DNA of 64,000 bases from Hymenobacter sp. 15J16-1T3B (GTDB taxonomy: Bacteria; Bacteroidota; Bacteroidia; Cytophagales; Hymenobacteraceae). The position numbers and the translations under genes are program-made. Shown piece after piece: positions 35,101 through 43,423 of this stretch (position 1 is its first letter; every line of letters starts with the position of its first letter). The stretch lies in assembly GCF_020711235.1 (NCBI RefSeq), contig NZ_JAJFAV010000022.1, positions 1 through 64,000 of the forward strand. Reading direction: 5' to 3'. The notes beneath the pieces were generated by a model, which was not told the origin of the DNA, made no database searches, and saw only the letters and a program-made list of their open reading frames with translations.

Positions 35101-35498
35101 TCCTGGATGTCGTAGAGCATGGCCCCGGGCCGGTAGCGGGCTTCGATGCGGGCGGCCTGGGTCAGCCACTTGCTCTGCCCGCCGGCCAGCAGGCCCAGCT
35201 TCAGGTTGCCGCCCATGCCGGGCAGGTACAGGGCAAACTCCGGCAGGTCGCCGGCTTCCACCCGGAAGGCGGTGTCGGTGCCGTACAGCGCGCGGGTGAA
35301 GCGGTGCCGGCCGTTGACAATGACGAAATCCGCTCCGTCGGGGCGGTAGCGCAGGCTGCGCTGCTGCCCGTGCCAGAGCGGCGGCGCGGGCGCCTGGGCC
35401 CGCGCGGGCCCGGCCGCGGCCAGCAGCCCGAGGGCGCAGCCCAGCCCGCCCAGCAAGCGCCGGCCGGGCCGGAAAAACGGAAAAGCGGAAAAATTCAC
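32118..35498 (-). CDS. large exported DUF4450-like helical-barrel protein, activity unknown
   Basis: At 1126 aa this is the largest protein of the PUL. After a signal (LLGGLGCALGLLAAAGPARAQ) come a beta-rich N-terminal domain that I assign tentatively to DUF4450 (LRYRPDGADFVIVNGRHRFT, AGDLPEFALYLPGMGGNLKL), a central (alpha/alpha)6-like domain (about 400-760, with YIHGAVAWRMRLNGWRGPYA, NPGGDLRAHHYDMNLVFVDE and NYLANKMAAELAALIGQ) and a C-terminal beta region after an Ala-rich linker. The central part is glycosidase-like, but I cannot assign catalytic residues. It is 34 bases upstream of the GH65-like gene, so the two are co-transcribed. A terminator separates it from susD. Confidence 0.6.
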   Translation of the reverse strand: MNFSAFPFFRPGRRLLGGLGCALGLLAAAGPARAQAPAPPLWHGQQRSLRYRPDGADFVIVNGRHRFTRALYGTDTAFRVEAGDLPEFALYLPGMGGNLKLGLLAGGQSKWLTQAARIEARYRPGAMLYDIQDPLLGPQGRLRLTVLALADAEGVVVQAAFEQVAPGAVQLAWAFGGASGKKFSRDGDIGADPESSFDLKPEYCQGNEFQLLGNGFALSYGQPPKTAPAGTPRPRLLGVAPPAAALRLADATQQATPQQLLASAGAGAPVVAGVLKVKAGEPLYFTVQKAAEPGTAAAPAPLRYAELPRAFSRAEAARRQLAGRVQVSTPDAYLNTLGGALSVAADAIWEAPSYIHGAVAWRMRLNGWRGPYAADPLGWHERAQMHFRAYAQSQLTQPEIGPVVMDTALNLARSQEKLGTSVYSAGYISRNPGGDLRAHHYDMNLVFVDELLRHLRWTGDLAFAREMWPVLQRHLAWEKRNFDPDGDGLYDAYAAIWASDALQYSGGGVTHSSAYNYLANKMAAELAALIGQNAAPYQQEAGKIRRALNTRLWLPEQGWYAEFQDALGRQELHAAPGLWTIYHAIDSEVPDAFQAYQATRYIDTQLPHIPVAAEGLRENGLYLLSTTNWQPYDWSLNNVALAENLHASLAYWQAGRADDAFRLWKSALLESMYLGSSPGNFQQISFYDAYRGELYRDFADPIGVAARSLVEGLFGLRPDALHDTLLVRPGLPAAWDSASLVVPDATFRFRRQGPRETYQLTPRLPKRLALKLQVPALATEVAAVTVNGQPATWRNLSGAVGRPGIEIHSAPAAQYAVEIQWRGAAPLARVPAADSAAATARQPKQQTVFVPMSQGQLRWWMPVQAAAAAPAVSAAPAAAAARRWEKVDLSTRFNDQVTSIFQPNKYLEPRPKGPTLQLPTQGIGNWCYPLTQAVIDDSGLRRLAGAQNEIRLPDGTPLRTPGAAAAKNVLFVSQWRNYPQQATVPLKGRAASARLLMAGSTNPMQSQLDNGEVLVEYTDGTTSRLALRNPESWWPIEQDYLDDGFAFRLGAPHPLRVHLKTGRMVPGSEFDQYTSIKGFSTRAIDGGAATVLDVPLDPQKKLKSLTVRALANDVVIGLMSVTLGRP

Positions 35499-35553
35499 TG
35501 CGCGTTGGGGGTCGGCCCGGGGGCCGGGGTAAGGAGGGCGGACGAAAGATAGG

Positions 35554-35591
35554 AAGCCCGATTTCCGCCCGCTGAGGCGAAAACCGGGCTT
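35554..35591 (-). terminator. terminator after susCD
   Basis: A 16-base stem with two mismatches (35554-35569 with 35576-35591, loop of six) sits 22 bases beyond the SusD stop and before the DUF4450-like gene. It may separate or attenuate transcription between susCD and the enzyme genes. Confidence 0.6.
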
Positions 35592-35612
35592 GCCCAGGGT
35601 GTCAAAGGGCGG

Positions 35613-37166
35613 CTAGTAGCCGGGGTTCTGCTCGTAGGAGTACGACGAGGCGGCCATTTCCTGCTGGGGCACGGGATAGAGCACGTCGTTGGCGTTCAGC
35701 GGCTTGCGGATGCGGTTGTTCGTATCGTCGGCCGTAATCCAGGCGTTCATCACCGATACCATGCGGCCGGTGCGCACCAAATCGTGCCAGCGGATGCCCT
35801 CGCCGGCAAACTCGCGGCGGCGCTCCTCCAGCAGCTGGTCTAGGTTGACGCTGGTCAAATCGGCCACGGGGCTCGGGGCGGTGATGGAGAGGCCGTAGGC
35901 GCGGCGGCGGATCTGGTTGACCAAGCCCAGCGCCTCGCTCTGGCTGCCGCCGCTGCGCAGCAGGCATTCGGCCTTGAGCAGCAGCACGTCGGCGTAGCGC
36001 AGCACGATGAAGTTGATGGGCCAGTCGGTGCGCGTGGTGCCGCGCAGCGCGCCGTTGATGTACTTTTTGAACGCAGCGCGCGTCTCCACGGCCGTGCCGG
36101 CGGTGTAGCCCACCTGGAAGTTGACGCCCTTGCGCAGGTCGCCGGTGGCGTAGGAGTTCAGCAGGCTGTTGGAGGCCGGCCGCAGCTCGTCGCCGGTGCC
36201 GAAAGTGGTGCCCACCCCGATGGAGGTGAAGTAGTTGTTGGTCACCAGAATCGAGGGGAAGCTACCGCCCAGGCCCACGCCGCCGCTGATGTACTGCACG
36301 TCGAAGATGACCTCGCGGTTGCCGTTGTTGCTCTCGTTGGTGTAGGAGAAGACGTTGGCGTAGGCGTTGGGCGAGGTGCCGGCGGCCGTAATCAGCTGGT
36401 ACTGCCCGCTGGCAATGACTTCGTTGAGCAGGCCCAGGGCCGCGGCGTAGTCGTTGGTGCCCAGGCCGGGCCCTTGGATACCGCCGTAGGTGTCGCCCGA
36501 GCGCGTCATGTACACCAGGGCCAGCAGGCTCTTGGCCGCGCCCGAGGTCACGCGGCCCGCGTCGGCAGCGGCGTACGACACGGGCAGGTTGGCCGCCGCG
36601 TTCTGCAGGTCGCTGACGATGAGGCTGTACACGTCGGCCACCGGCGCGCGGCCGAGCTTGGCCACGTCCTGGGGCTCCAGGGGCTTGTCCACGAGCGGCA
36701 CGCGGCCGAAGTAGCGCACCAGGTCGAAGTAGTAGAAGGCGCGCAGGAAGCGGGCCTGGGCTTCGGTGCTCTTGCGGGCGGCGTCGGTGAGCACCGTGCC
36801 GTTTTGCTCCAGCTGGTCGAGCAGCACGTTGGCCCGGTAAATGGCCAGGTAGTCGGCGCTCCAGGCGTCGGCCGGGTACTCGTTGGCCACCACGCCCAAG
36901 GAGAAGTTGTTGATGGGCTCCCAGGTCCGAATGCCCTGGGTCGACACGCCGTAAATATTATCGGAGCGCGTTTCGGACATGGTCAGCGTACGGTCGGGCC
37001 AGCTCCGCAGGGTGCTGTAAGTGGCGTTCAGGGCCTGGTTGAAGTCGTCGGCCGACTTGTAGAACGTGGGCACCGAACCCGAGGAAATCGGTGCCTGGTC
37101 CAGGTCTTCGCAGCCCGTGGCGGTCAGCAGCGCGGCCGCGGCCAGCAGCAGAAATATCTTTTTCAT
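35613..37166 (-). CDS. SusD/RagB-family surface glycan-binding lipoprotein
   Basis: From the ATG at 37166 the product is 517 aa with a lipoprotein signal (LLLAAAALLTATGCEDLDQ, lipobox ATGC). It shows the SusD/RagB pattern: ALNATYSTLRSWPDRT, RFLRAFYYFDLVRYFGRVPL, KSLLALVYMTRS, INFIVLRYADVLLLKAECLL and the C-terminal LYPVPQQEMAASSYSYEQNPGY. SusD proteins lie on the cell surface, bind oligosaccharide and close over the SusC channel. It follows susC by 90 bases, the usual order. The likely ligand is a pectic (rhamnogalacturonan) fragment, from context only. Confidence 0.95.
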   Translation of the reverse strand: MKKIFLLLAAAALLTATGCEDLDQAPISSGSVPTFYKSADDFNQALNATYSTLRSWPDRTLTMSETRSDNIYGVSTQGIRTWEPINNFSLGVVANEYPADAWSADYLAIYRANVLLDQLEQNGTVLTDAARKSTEAQARFLRAFYYFDLVRYFGRVPLVDKPLEPQDVAKLGRAPVADVYSLIVSDLQNAAANLPVSYAAADAGRVTSGAAKSLLALVYMTRSGDTYGGIQGPGLGTNDYAAALGLLNEVIASGQYQLITAAGTSPNAYANVFSYTNESNNGNREVIFDVQYISGGVGLGGSFPSILVTNNYFTSIGVGTTFGTGDELRPASNSLLNSYATGDLRKGVNFQVGYTAGTAVETRAAFKKYINGALRGTTRTDWPINFIVLRYADVLLLKAECLLRSGGSQSEALGLVNQIRRRAYGLSITAPSPVADLTSVNLDQLLEERRREFAGEGIRWHDLVRTGRMVSVMNAWITADDTNNRIRKPLNANDVLYPVPQQEMAASSYSYEQNPGY

Positions 37167-37256
37167 GGGAAAGTCAGGGAGGAGAGCGTAGATCTGAGCG
37201 CCTAGAACGTAGAAGCAAGACTGCTCCTGCAAGGTCTCAGGCCCAAGTTCTGAGTT

Positions 37257-40200
37257 CTAGAAAGTCACGTTCAGGCCCAGGGTCATCGATTTGGTCAGCG
37301 GAAGTCCGCCGTAGTCGGTGCCCACCGAGAAACCGCCGCCGCCGGTGTCGGAGTTGACCGCGTCCACGTTGTAGCCGCCGTTGTACTTGTCGTGGCCGAA
37401 GAAGTTCTCCATCGAGAAGTACACCCGGGCGCCCTGCGCCACGCGCTTGCTGATGACGTTGCCCAGGTTGTAGCCCAGGGTGATGTTGCGCACCCGCACG
37501 TAGTTGGTGGAGTACAGCCAGGAGTCGCTCTTCAGGGGCGAGAAGTTGATGTTCGACTTGCCGCGCAGGCCCGCACCGGGCTGTTCGGGGCTGATCCACC
37601 GGTCGCGCTGGGTGCCGAGCACGTTCTGGTTGTAGCCCATGCCGCTGTTGTCGATGGCGCGGCCGATAAGCGAGTAGAGCTGCCCGCCGTTCTGGCCCTG
37701 CACCAGCACGCTCAGGTCAAAGCCTTTGTAGCTGAAGGTGTTGGTCACGCCCCAAGTGTACTTCGGGCTCGGCCGGCCAATGATGACGCGGTCCTGGTCG
37801 GTGATGACCCCGTCGCCGTTGGCGTCAAGGTAGCGCGGGTCGCCCACCGTCTCGCCCTGAATCACGGGCGCACCGCCGTCCACGTCGGCCTGGGTCAGGA
37901 TGCCGGTCTGCTTGATGGCGTAGAACACGTACATCGGCTGGCCCACCATCAGCAGGGTGCTGCTGGCCCCGTAGGGCGAGGGAATTTCGATGGTGGCGTC
38001 GCCCGGGCCGAGGTGCTTCACCTCGTTCTGGTTGTGGGCGAAGTTCAGCGAGGTGTTCCACTCGAAGCCGCCCGAGGCCAGGTTACGCGTTTTCAATTCC
38101 ACTTCCCAGCCGCGGTTCTGCACCTCGCCGATGTTGACCAGCTGCGACTCGTAGCCCGAGGCGCTGACGCGCGGCACGTTCAGCAGCAGGTCCTGGCTGG
38201 TTTTGGTGTAGTAGTCGAAGGAGCCGTACACCCGGTTCTTGAGCAGGCCCACGTCCAGGCCCACGTCGAAGGTGCGCGACTTTTCCCACTGCAGGATGCC
38301 GTTCGGGGCCTTGTTGGGCGCCTGCCCGGTGGCCACGGCCCCGCCGAAGGTGTAGTTGTAGATGCCCAGCGTGGCAATGGAGCTGTAGTCGCCGATGCCG
38401 TTGTTGCCCGACATGCCGAAGGAGCCGCGCAGCTTCAGGTCACTCACCGGCGTCACGTCCTGCATGAAGTTTTCCTGCGAGATGCGCCAGCCCACCGAGG
38501 CGGCCGGGAACACGCCCCAGCGGCGGTCGGTGCCGAAGCGGGACGACCCGTCGCGGCGCACGCTGGCCGAGAGCAGGTACTTGCCCATGTAGGCGTACTG
38601 CAGGCGGCCGAAGTACGAGATGAGCACGTTCTGCGTCTCCGAGGTGCCGTTGTCGGAGGTGCCGGTGATGTTGGTGGCGCCGTTGAGCGTGGTTACGGCG
38701 CTGTTGACGAAGCCGCCCGAGGACTTGAGCTTGTCCGTCTCGGTCTTGAAGAAGTTGTAGCTGTAGCCGGCCAGAGCCGAAATGTCGTGCCGGTCGCCGA
38801 TGACCTTGGCGTAGGTCAGCGTGTTTTCGTTCACGAAGGCCTGCTTGCGGTAGCCGCTGTAGGTGCCCGTGGCGCCCGAGCCCACCAGCTTGGAGTTCGG
38901 AATGTAGGTCTTGGAGCGGGCGTCGGTGTTGTCCAGGTTCACCGACACGCGGCCGCGCAGGCCCTTCACAAACTCGTACTCGCCGTACACCGTGTTCAGG
39001 GAGCGGAAGGTGGTGGTGCGCTGCTGGCGGTTCTGCAGCTCGCCCACCGGGCTGATGCTGGAGCCGGCCCAGAGGTAGCGGTCATTCTCGCCGTAGTTGG
39101 TGTAGAGGCCGGCCGAGGCCTCGGCCACCGGCACCATGGTGATGAACTTCTGCGCCAGGTTGTCCTTGCCCTCCACGCCCGGGTCGCGCGAGACGGAGTA
39201 GCTCGGGCTCATGTTCAAGCCGAACTTGAGCTTGTCGGAGGCCTTCACTTCCACGTTGGCACGGCCCGAGTAGCGCTTGTAGTCGACGCCGATGACGATG
39301 CCCTGCTGGTTGGTGTAGTTGCCGGAGAGGAAGTAGTTGACGTTGTTGGTGGCCCCGCTGGCCGACACCTGGTAGTTCTGGATTTTGCCGGTGCGGAAGA
39401 TGGCGTCCTGCCAGTCGATGTAGGCCAGCCCCTCGTGGTTGGGGTCCAGCCACCGGTCGTCAATCATCAGCGCCGGATCGATGGTGGTGCGGTTCAGAAT
39501 GGCCATGCGCTGGGCCGTGGTCTGGTCGGCGGTTCGGCCGGTGCCCGAGCGCACCCAGGCGCCGTTGATGATCTGCGTGGAGCGCTCCACCCACTCTTCG
39601 GGCGAGAGCAGATCCAGGCGCTTGGCCTGCTGCGAAATGCCGGCGTAGGTGTTGAAGCTGATCTGGGGCTTGCCGGTTTTGCCGCGCTTGGTGGTTACCA
39701 GCACCACCCCGTTGGCGGCGCGCGAGCCGTAGATGGCGGCCGCGGCGGCGTCCTTCAGCACCTCAATCGACTGAATGTCGTTGGGGTTGATGTTGTCGAG
39801 CGGGGAGCCGGTGGCGTAGTTGCCGTTGCCGTTGGGCGAGGTGCCCTCCAGCGGAAAGCCGTCAATCACGTACAGCGGCTGGTTGTTGGCCGTGATGGAG
39901 CCGTTGCCGCGCACCTGAATGTTGAAGCCGCGGCCCGGCAGGCCGGTGTTTTGCTGCACCTGCACGCCGGCCAGCTGCCCCACCAGCGCCTGGTCGACGC
40001 GGGTGATGGGGCGCTCCTCCAGCTTGGTCGCGTCGAGGGTGGCAATGGCGCCGGTCACGTCGCTGCGCTTCTGGGTGCCGTAGCCCACCACCACCACTTC
40101 GTCCAGGGCCTTGGTGTCGTCCTGTAGGGTAATGTTAAAGGTTTGCGCGCCGCTGAAGGGCCGCTCCACCGTCTGGAAGCCCACGAAGCTGAACACCAGC

Positions 40201-40460
40201 GTGCCGGCCGTTTCGGGTACCGACAGCGCAAAGCTGCCGTCGACGCCGGTGGTGACGCCGCGGGTCGAGCCCTTCAGGGTCACCGTCACGCCGGGCAGGC
40301 CTTCGCCGTTGCTGCCGACCACGCGCCCCGTCAGCTGCCATTCGGCGGCAGTGGCTTCGGTGGCGTGGGCGGCCAGGGGCGCGGCCAGGGGCGCGGCCAG
40401 CAGCAGCAACGACAGCGCAGCGGCGGGCTGGTACCGGGGCCAGTTGTAAAATTTCTTCAT
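37257..40460 (-). CDS. SusC/RagA-family TonB-dependent outer-membrane transporter
   Basis: The 1067-aa protein has a signal peptide that includes a short tandem repeat (LAAPLAAPLAA), a carboxypeptidase-like domain (about 40-115, LTGRVVGSNGEGLPGVTVTL), the SusC signature (LDEVVVVGYGTQKRSDVTGA), a plug (GVQVQQNTGLPGRGFNIQVR, PLYVIDGFPLEGT) and a beta-barrel ending in TLGLNVTF. It imports oligosaccharides across the outer membrane using TonB energy, with SusD as its lid. It heads the PUL, reading away from a 394-base gap that contains a copy of the GCAGGAGAGTNC motif shared with the rhamnose genes. Confidence 0.96.
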   Translation of the reverse strand: MKKFYNWPRYQPAAALSLLLLAAPLAAPLAAHATEATAAEWQLTGRVVGSNGEGLPGVTVTLKGSTRGVTTGVDGSFALSVPETAGTLVFSFVGFQTVERPFSGAQTFNITLQDDTKALDEVVVVGYGTQKRSDVTGAIATLDATKLEERPITRVDQALVGQLAGVQVQQNTGLPGRGFNIQVRGNGSITANNQPLYVIDGFPLEGTSPNGNGNYATGSPLDNINPNDIQSIEVLKDAAAAAIYGSRAANGVVLVTTKRGKTGKPQISFNTYAGISQQAKRLDLLSPEEWVERSTQIINGAWVRSGTGRTADQTTAQRMAILNRTTIDPALMIDDRWLDPNHEGLAYIDWQDAIFRTGKIQNYQVSASGATNNVNYFLSGNYTNQQGIVIGVDYKRYSGRANVEVKASDKLKFGLNMSPSYSVSRDPGVEGKDNLAQKFITMVPVAEASAGLYTNYGENDRYLWAGSSISPVGELQNRQQRTTTFRSLNTVYGEYEFVKGLRGRVSVNLDNTDARSKTYIPNSKLVGSGATGTYSGYRKQAFVNENTLTYAKVIGDRHDISALAGYSYNFFKTETDKLKSSGGFVNSAVTTLNGATNITGTSDNGTSETQNVLISYFGRLQYAYMGKYLLSASVRRDGSSRFGTDRRWGVFPAASVGWRISQENFMQDVTPVSDLKLRGSFGMSGNNGIGDYSSIATLGIYNYTFGGAVATGQAPNKAPNGILQWEKSRTFDVGLDVGLLKNRVYGSFDYYTKTSQDLLLNVPRVSASGYESQLVNIGEVQNRGWEVELKTRNLASGGFEWNTSLNFAHNQNEVKHLGPGDATIEIPSPYGASSTLLMVGQPMYVFYAIKQTGILTQADVDGGAPVIQGETVGDPRYLDANGDGVITDQDRVIIGRPSPKYTWGVTNTFSYKGFDLSVLVQGQNGGQLYSLIGRAIDNSGMGYNQNVLGTQRDRWISPEQPGAGLRGKSNINFSPLKSDSWLYSTNYVRVRNITLGYNLGNVISKRVAQGARVYFSMENFFGHDKYNGGYNVDAVNSDTGGGGFSVGTDYGGLPLTKSMTLGLNVTF

Positions 40461-40854
40461 GACCTATGGGTGAAAAAGAGTGGGAAGACGTCTGATTCTG
40501 AAGGCCAAACTATTCCCGCTCCCGGCCCAAACTGTCCTGTAGACTGCTGGAAGGTGATGAAGCACTTACTTTATTACCCGCCGCGCCGGCCCCATCTGCT
40601 TCGCCGCCGCCGGCAAACACCCCAAACGTTTGCAGCAATATCGTCCCGATTCTCCTGCCCAAACATTGCAAAACAAGATTTTTTGCCCGGCCGGCCCCGT
40701 TAGGCAGGAGAGTACCCGAAAGCCTCCGGTGTTCAGAACCAAGGGCTTATCAGCGAGAGCAATTTCCTGCCCGGCTGCCGCCGGCGAGGCTCCGACGATG
40801 CCCGCAGCACTTATGTTAGCCTGCGGCGCTGACCGAGGTTGCATGGCCGGCCGG
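40461..40854. other. intergenic leader of the PUL
   Basis: This gap precedes susC. It holds one copy of the candidate operator (40704-40715), a CAAACGTTTG palindrome near 40622-40631 and AT-richer DNA around 40660-40685, as expected for a promoter region. No exact TAnnTTTG element was found on the - strand. Open frames here lack protein-like composition. Confidence 0.5.
40704..40715 (+). promoter_or_regulatory. candidate rhamnose operator, copy 1 (susC)
   Basis: GCAGGAGAGTAC lies 244 bases upstream of the susC start. It is one of four copies of GCAGGAGAGTNC, all upstream of rhamnose- or PUL-related genes. Here the motif points away from susC, unlike the other three, which read toward their gene. 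Confidence 0.45.
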
Positions 40855-41763
40855 TTAGCGCCGCCGGCTTAGCCACCACACGCCGGCGGCCAGCAGCCCC
40901 AGGCCCACCGCCGCAGCCCCCGGCAGGCGCCGGGAAGCTCGCTCAGGGGCCGCAGCTGTCAGTTCGGCGGTGCGACCGGCGAGGGCGGCCAGCACCACGC
41001 GGGCGGTTTCGGCGGGCTCGTCCCACTGCGGAAAGTGGCCGGTGTGCGCAAACCAATGCAGGTGCGCGTCGGGGAACAGCTGCTGGGCCCGCCGGGCTTG
41101 GGCAGGGAAGCACACCCTATCGTGGCGGCCCCAGCCGATGAGCAGCGGGGCCTTGACGCTGCCCGCGGGGGCGCCCTGCTGCCGCTCGCCGTAGGCCAGT
41201 TGCCACAGCAGCTCGTCGAACACGGGCGAGGCGGCGAAGGAGCGCATTTCGGTGAGGGCCTGGCCGGCGGGTAGCTGCCAGGGCCGGGCGGCAAACTGCG
41301 CCAGCAGCGCGGTCCGGCCCACGGCGTTGCCCGTCAGCAGCGGCATCACGGGCTGCAGGGCCCGCACCAGGCGCACCGAGGCGGCCACCGAGTAGTAAAA
41401 GGCGGGCACCTCCCAGCCCCGCCAGAACCCACCAGGGTCGAGCGACACCACGCCGCCGAGCACGCCGCCGCGCCGGACCAGTTCCAGCACCAACCGGGCC
41501 CCCATCGAGGAACCGACCGCGTCGACGCCGAGCAGGCTGTGGCGGCGCAAAAACCCGGTGAGGGCGTCGGCCAGGGTGCGGATGGAGGTTTCGCCGGCCA
41601 AGGGCGGGGTGGCTCCGTGCCCGGGCAAATCCACGGCAATGACTTCGCGCCCGCCGGCCACCAGTGCGTCGATGATGAGCTGCCAGGATTGCCAGCTGCC
41701 GCCGATGCCGTGCACGAGCAAAAGCGGCTGGCCCGCGCCGCGGCGGATGTGGTGCATGTCCAT
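40855..41763 (-). CDS. alpha/beta hydrolase with C-terminal membrane anchor
   Basis: From the ATG at 41763 (MDMHHIRRGAGQPLLLVHGI) the product is 302 aa. It has an oxyanion HG motif (VHGIGGSWQSW), nucleophile elbow GSSMGARL, acid in GRHDRV and His in HTGHFPQWDEP: the full Ser-Asp-His triad of an alpha/beta hydrolase. The C-terminus is a hydrophobic helix plus basic residues (GAAAVGLGLLAAGVWWLSRR), suggesting a tail anchor in the membrane. The frame is open upstream to 41931, but that part is arginine-rich and unlikely to be translated. The substrate is unknown; an ester from pectin is possible because of the location, but no signal peptide is seen. Confidence 0.8.
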   Translation of the reverse strand: MDMHHIRRGAGQPLLLVHGIGGSWQSWQLIIDALVAGGREVIAVDLPGHGATPPLAGETSIRTLADALTGFLRRHSLLGVDAVGSSMGARLVLELVRRGGVLGGVVSLDPGGFWRGWEVPAFYYSVAASVRLVRALQPVMPLLTGNAVGRTALLAQFAARPWQLPAGQALTEMRSFAASPVFDELLWQLAYGERQQGAPAGSVKAPLLIGWGRHDRVCFPAQARRAQQLFPDAHLHWFAHTGHFPQWDEPAETARVVLAALAGRTAELTAAAPERASRRLPGAAAVGLGLLAAGVWWLSRRR

Positions 41764-41959
41764 AGGGGGTCGAAACAAACCGCACCGCCACCGGCAGCCG
41801 TCCCGGAGCTTACGCGGCTTCGCCCCGGCGGTTGTAGCCCGGCCGTCGGGCTGCCCCTCAGCCACCGGCAACCGCGGCCGGCCGGAGCACCTTGGCCCAC
41901 TTGAGCGGTCTGGACGCGGCGCATCTAGCATAAACCCTGGCTACGACCAACCCAAAAAC

Positions 41960-41994
41960 AAAGGAGGTCGGCCCCTGTCGGGCCGACCTCTTTT
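41960..41994 (-). terminator. terminator after rhaT
   Basis: GAGGTCGGCCC (41964-41974), loop CTGTC, GGGCCGACCTC (41980-41990), flanked by AAAG and TTTT. On the - strand it follows the rhaT stop at 42048 and leads into a T-rich stretch, forming an intrinsic terminator before the hydrolase gene. Confidence 0.75.
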
Positions 41995-42047
41995 GCTTCA
42001 CTCACTCAGGGTAATCGGAACGTGGTACTGTAAAACTGCGCAGCGTC

Positions 42048-43172
42048 TTAGTGGCTGGCCAGCATTGAAGGCGCTTCGGTACTGGTACGGGCCTGGGGCT
42101 GACTGGTTTCCTGAGCTTTGGCTTCGGCCGGCTTCTCCGAGCCCAGGTAGTTGCCGTAGCCCACAATCACCGTAGAAAACACCACCGCCAGAATACCGAT
42201 GGCCACGGTGCGCATGGTGGGGGCGTTGGCGCCGCGCCACTCGTGCAGGTAGAGGCCCCACAAAGAACTGAAGGTGATGATGAAAGCCATGTGAAGCGTC
42301 CAGCCCGAGAAGCGGTAGTCGCCCAGCTGGGTGTCGCCCATGCCGTAAAAGAAGAACTGCAGGTACCAGGTCAGGCCGGCCAGGGCGCAGAAGAAGAGGT
42401 TGCGCGCTACCGGGGCCGACACGTTGGTGTAGTCCGCGAAGGTCTTGTTCTTGAAGTTCAAGTAGAGGCACCAGAGGCCGTTGGTGGTCAGGCCGCCGAG
42501 CAGCACCACCACCAGAATGGCGTTGTTTTTATACAGCGGGTCGGTGCCGTGCTGCACCGCTAGGTCGGCAATTCCCTGGCCCGCGTCGAGGCCGAAGGAC
42601 ATGCAGGCGCTCATGATGCCCGAAAACACGGCCACCAGCAGGCCTTTGCGCAGGTCAAATTCAGCAATGGACGCTTGCTTCTGCTCGGTCGACAGCGACT
42701 TTTCCTTCATCATGCCGGCCACTCCGCAAATCAGAATGCCCGCCACGCACACCGCGAGGCCAATCAGAATCATGCGGCCCGAGGGCGTGCCCAGCAGCTG
42801 GGCAAACTCGCTTTTCCAGAGCGGGGGCACCACCGTGCCGAACACCGCGCAGAGGCCCAGCGTGACGGCCATGCCCAGCGAGAGGCCGAGGTAGCGCATG
42901 GCCAGCCCGAAGGTGAGGCCGCCGAAGCCCCACATCACACCCCAGAAGTACACCCAGGCCAGATCGGAGCCCGAGGCCTGGCCCAGCACCTGGAAGAGGT
43001 CCGACACGGTGGCCAGGCCGAGCACGATGGGCGCAATCAGCCAGGAGACGATGCCGCCAACCAGCCAGTAGCTTTCCCAGGCCCAGCCCTTCACTTTCTT
43101 GTAGGGCAGGTAGAAGCTGCCCGAGGCAAAGCCTCCCAGCGCATGCAAAATGACTCCCCAGAGAACGGCCAT
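42048..43172 (-). CDS. rhaT: L-rhamnose/proton symporter RhaT
   Basis: The 374-aa protein has ten hydrophobic helices and begins with the RhaT pattern GVILHALGGFASGSFYLPYK KVKGWAWE (read as two adjoining blocks). It continues with WVYFWGVMWGFGGLTFGLAM RYLGLSLGM and a C-terminal QFFFYGMGDTQLGDYRFSGW. RhaT moves L-rhamnose (and related 6-deoxyhexoses) into the cytosol with protons. It is divergent from rhaEW across a 251-base region with two copies of the candidate operator, so both are expected to respond to the same regulator. The last 30 residues are a soluble Ala/Ser/Thr-rich tail. Confidence 0.95.
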   Translation of the reverse strand: MAVLWGVILHALGGFASGSFYLPYKKVKGWAWESYWLVGGIVSWLIAPIVLGLATVSDLFQVLGQASGSDLAWVYFWGVMWGFGGLTFGLAMRYLGLSLGMAVTLGLCAVFGTVVPPLWKSEFAQLLGTPSGRMILIGLAVCVAGILICGVAGMMKEKSLSTEQKQASIAEFDLRKGLLVAVFSGIMSACMSFGLDAGQGIADLAVQHGTDPLYKNNAILVVVLLGGLTTNGLWCLYLNFKNKTFADYTNVSAPVARNLFFCALAGLTWYLQFFFYGMGDTQLGDYRFSGWTLHMAFIITFSSLWGLYLHEWRGANAPTMRTVAIGILAVVFSTVIVGYGNYLGSEKPAEAKAQETSQPQARTSTEAPSMLASH

Positions 43173-43225
43173 CGGAAAAATAATAGTGGGTGGGTGTTGA
43201 GCAAATCTGTCGGTAAAAATAGCCC

Positions 43226-43237
43226 GAACTCTCCTGC
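43226..43237 (-). promoter_or_regulatory. candidate rhamnose operator, copy 2 (rhaT)
   Basis: GCAGGAGAGTTC on the - strand, reading toward rhaT and 53 bases from its start. It forms an inverted pair with the copy at 43324; the shared arm extends to GGAGCAGGAGAGT in both. Confidence 0.55.
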
Positions 43238-43323
43238 TCCCTCCTGATTGCGGCCGAATCCAAGTAAATGCTTACTCACCGGACCTAACTCGTTAGTCTT
43301 CCGCCCGGTATTTTTCGGCCGGA

Positions 43324-43335
43324 GCAGGAGAGTGC
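43324..43335 (+). promoter_or_regulatory. candidate rhamnose operator, copy 3 (rhaEW)
   Basis: GCAGGAGAGTGC on the + strand, 88 bases before the rhaEW start and just upstream of the possible promoter at 43342-43369. Confidence 0.55.
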
Positions 43336-43341
43336 AGGATG

Positions 43342-43369
43342 TTGGCCGCGGCGGCAGCGGCGTACTTTG
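43342..43369 (+). promoter_or_regulatory. possible rhaEW promoter
   Basis: A TTG at 43342-43344 and TACTTTG at 43363-43369 have the spacing of the Bacteroidota -33/-7 pair, but the -7 element is one base short of TAnnTTTG. It is 54 bases before the ATG. Confidence 0.3.
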
Positions 43370-43423
43370 TTCCAAAGCCTGATTCCACTTACCCATTCCC
43401 CGCGACACTAACCAAGGCGCACT

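Noticed and set aside
37392-40127. A 911-codon open frame antisense to susC
   Set aside because: Its Val/Ala/Gly/His-rich composition is what results from reading a GC-rich gene on the opposite strand; the SusC frame has full domain support.
40566-40844. A 92-codon - strand frame in the susC upstream gap
   Set aside because: It covers the candidate operator, lacks a signal or motif, and has no gene-like context.
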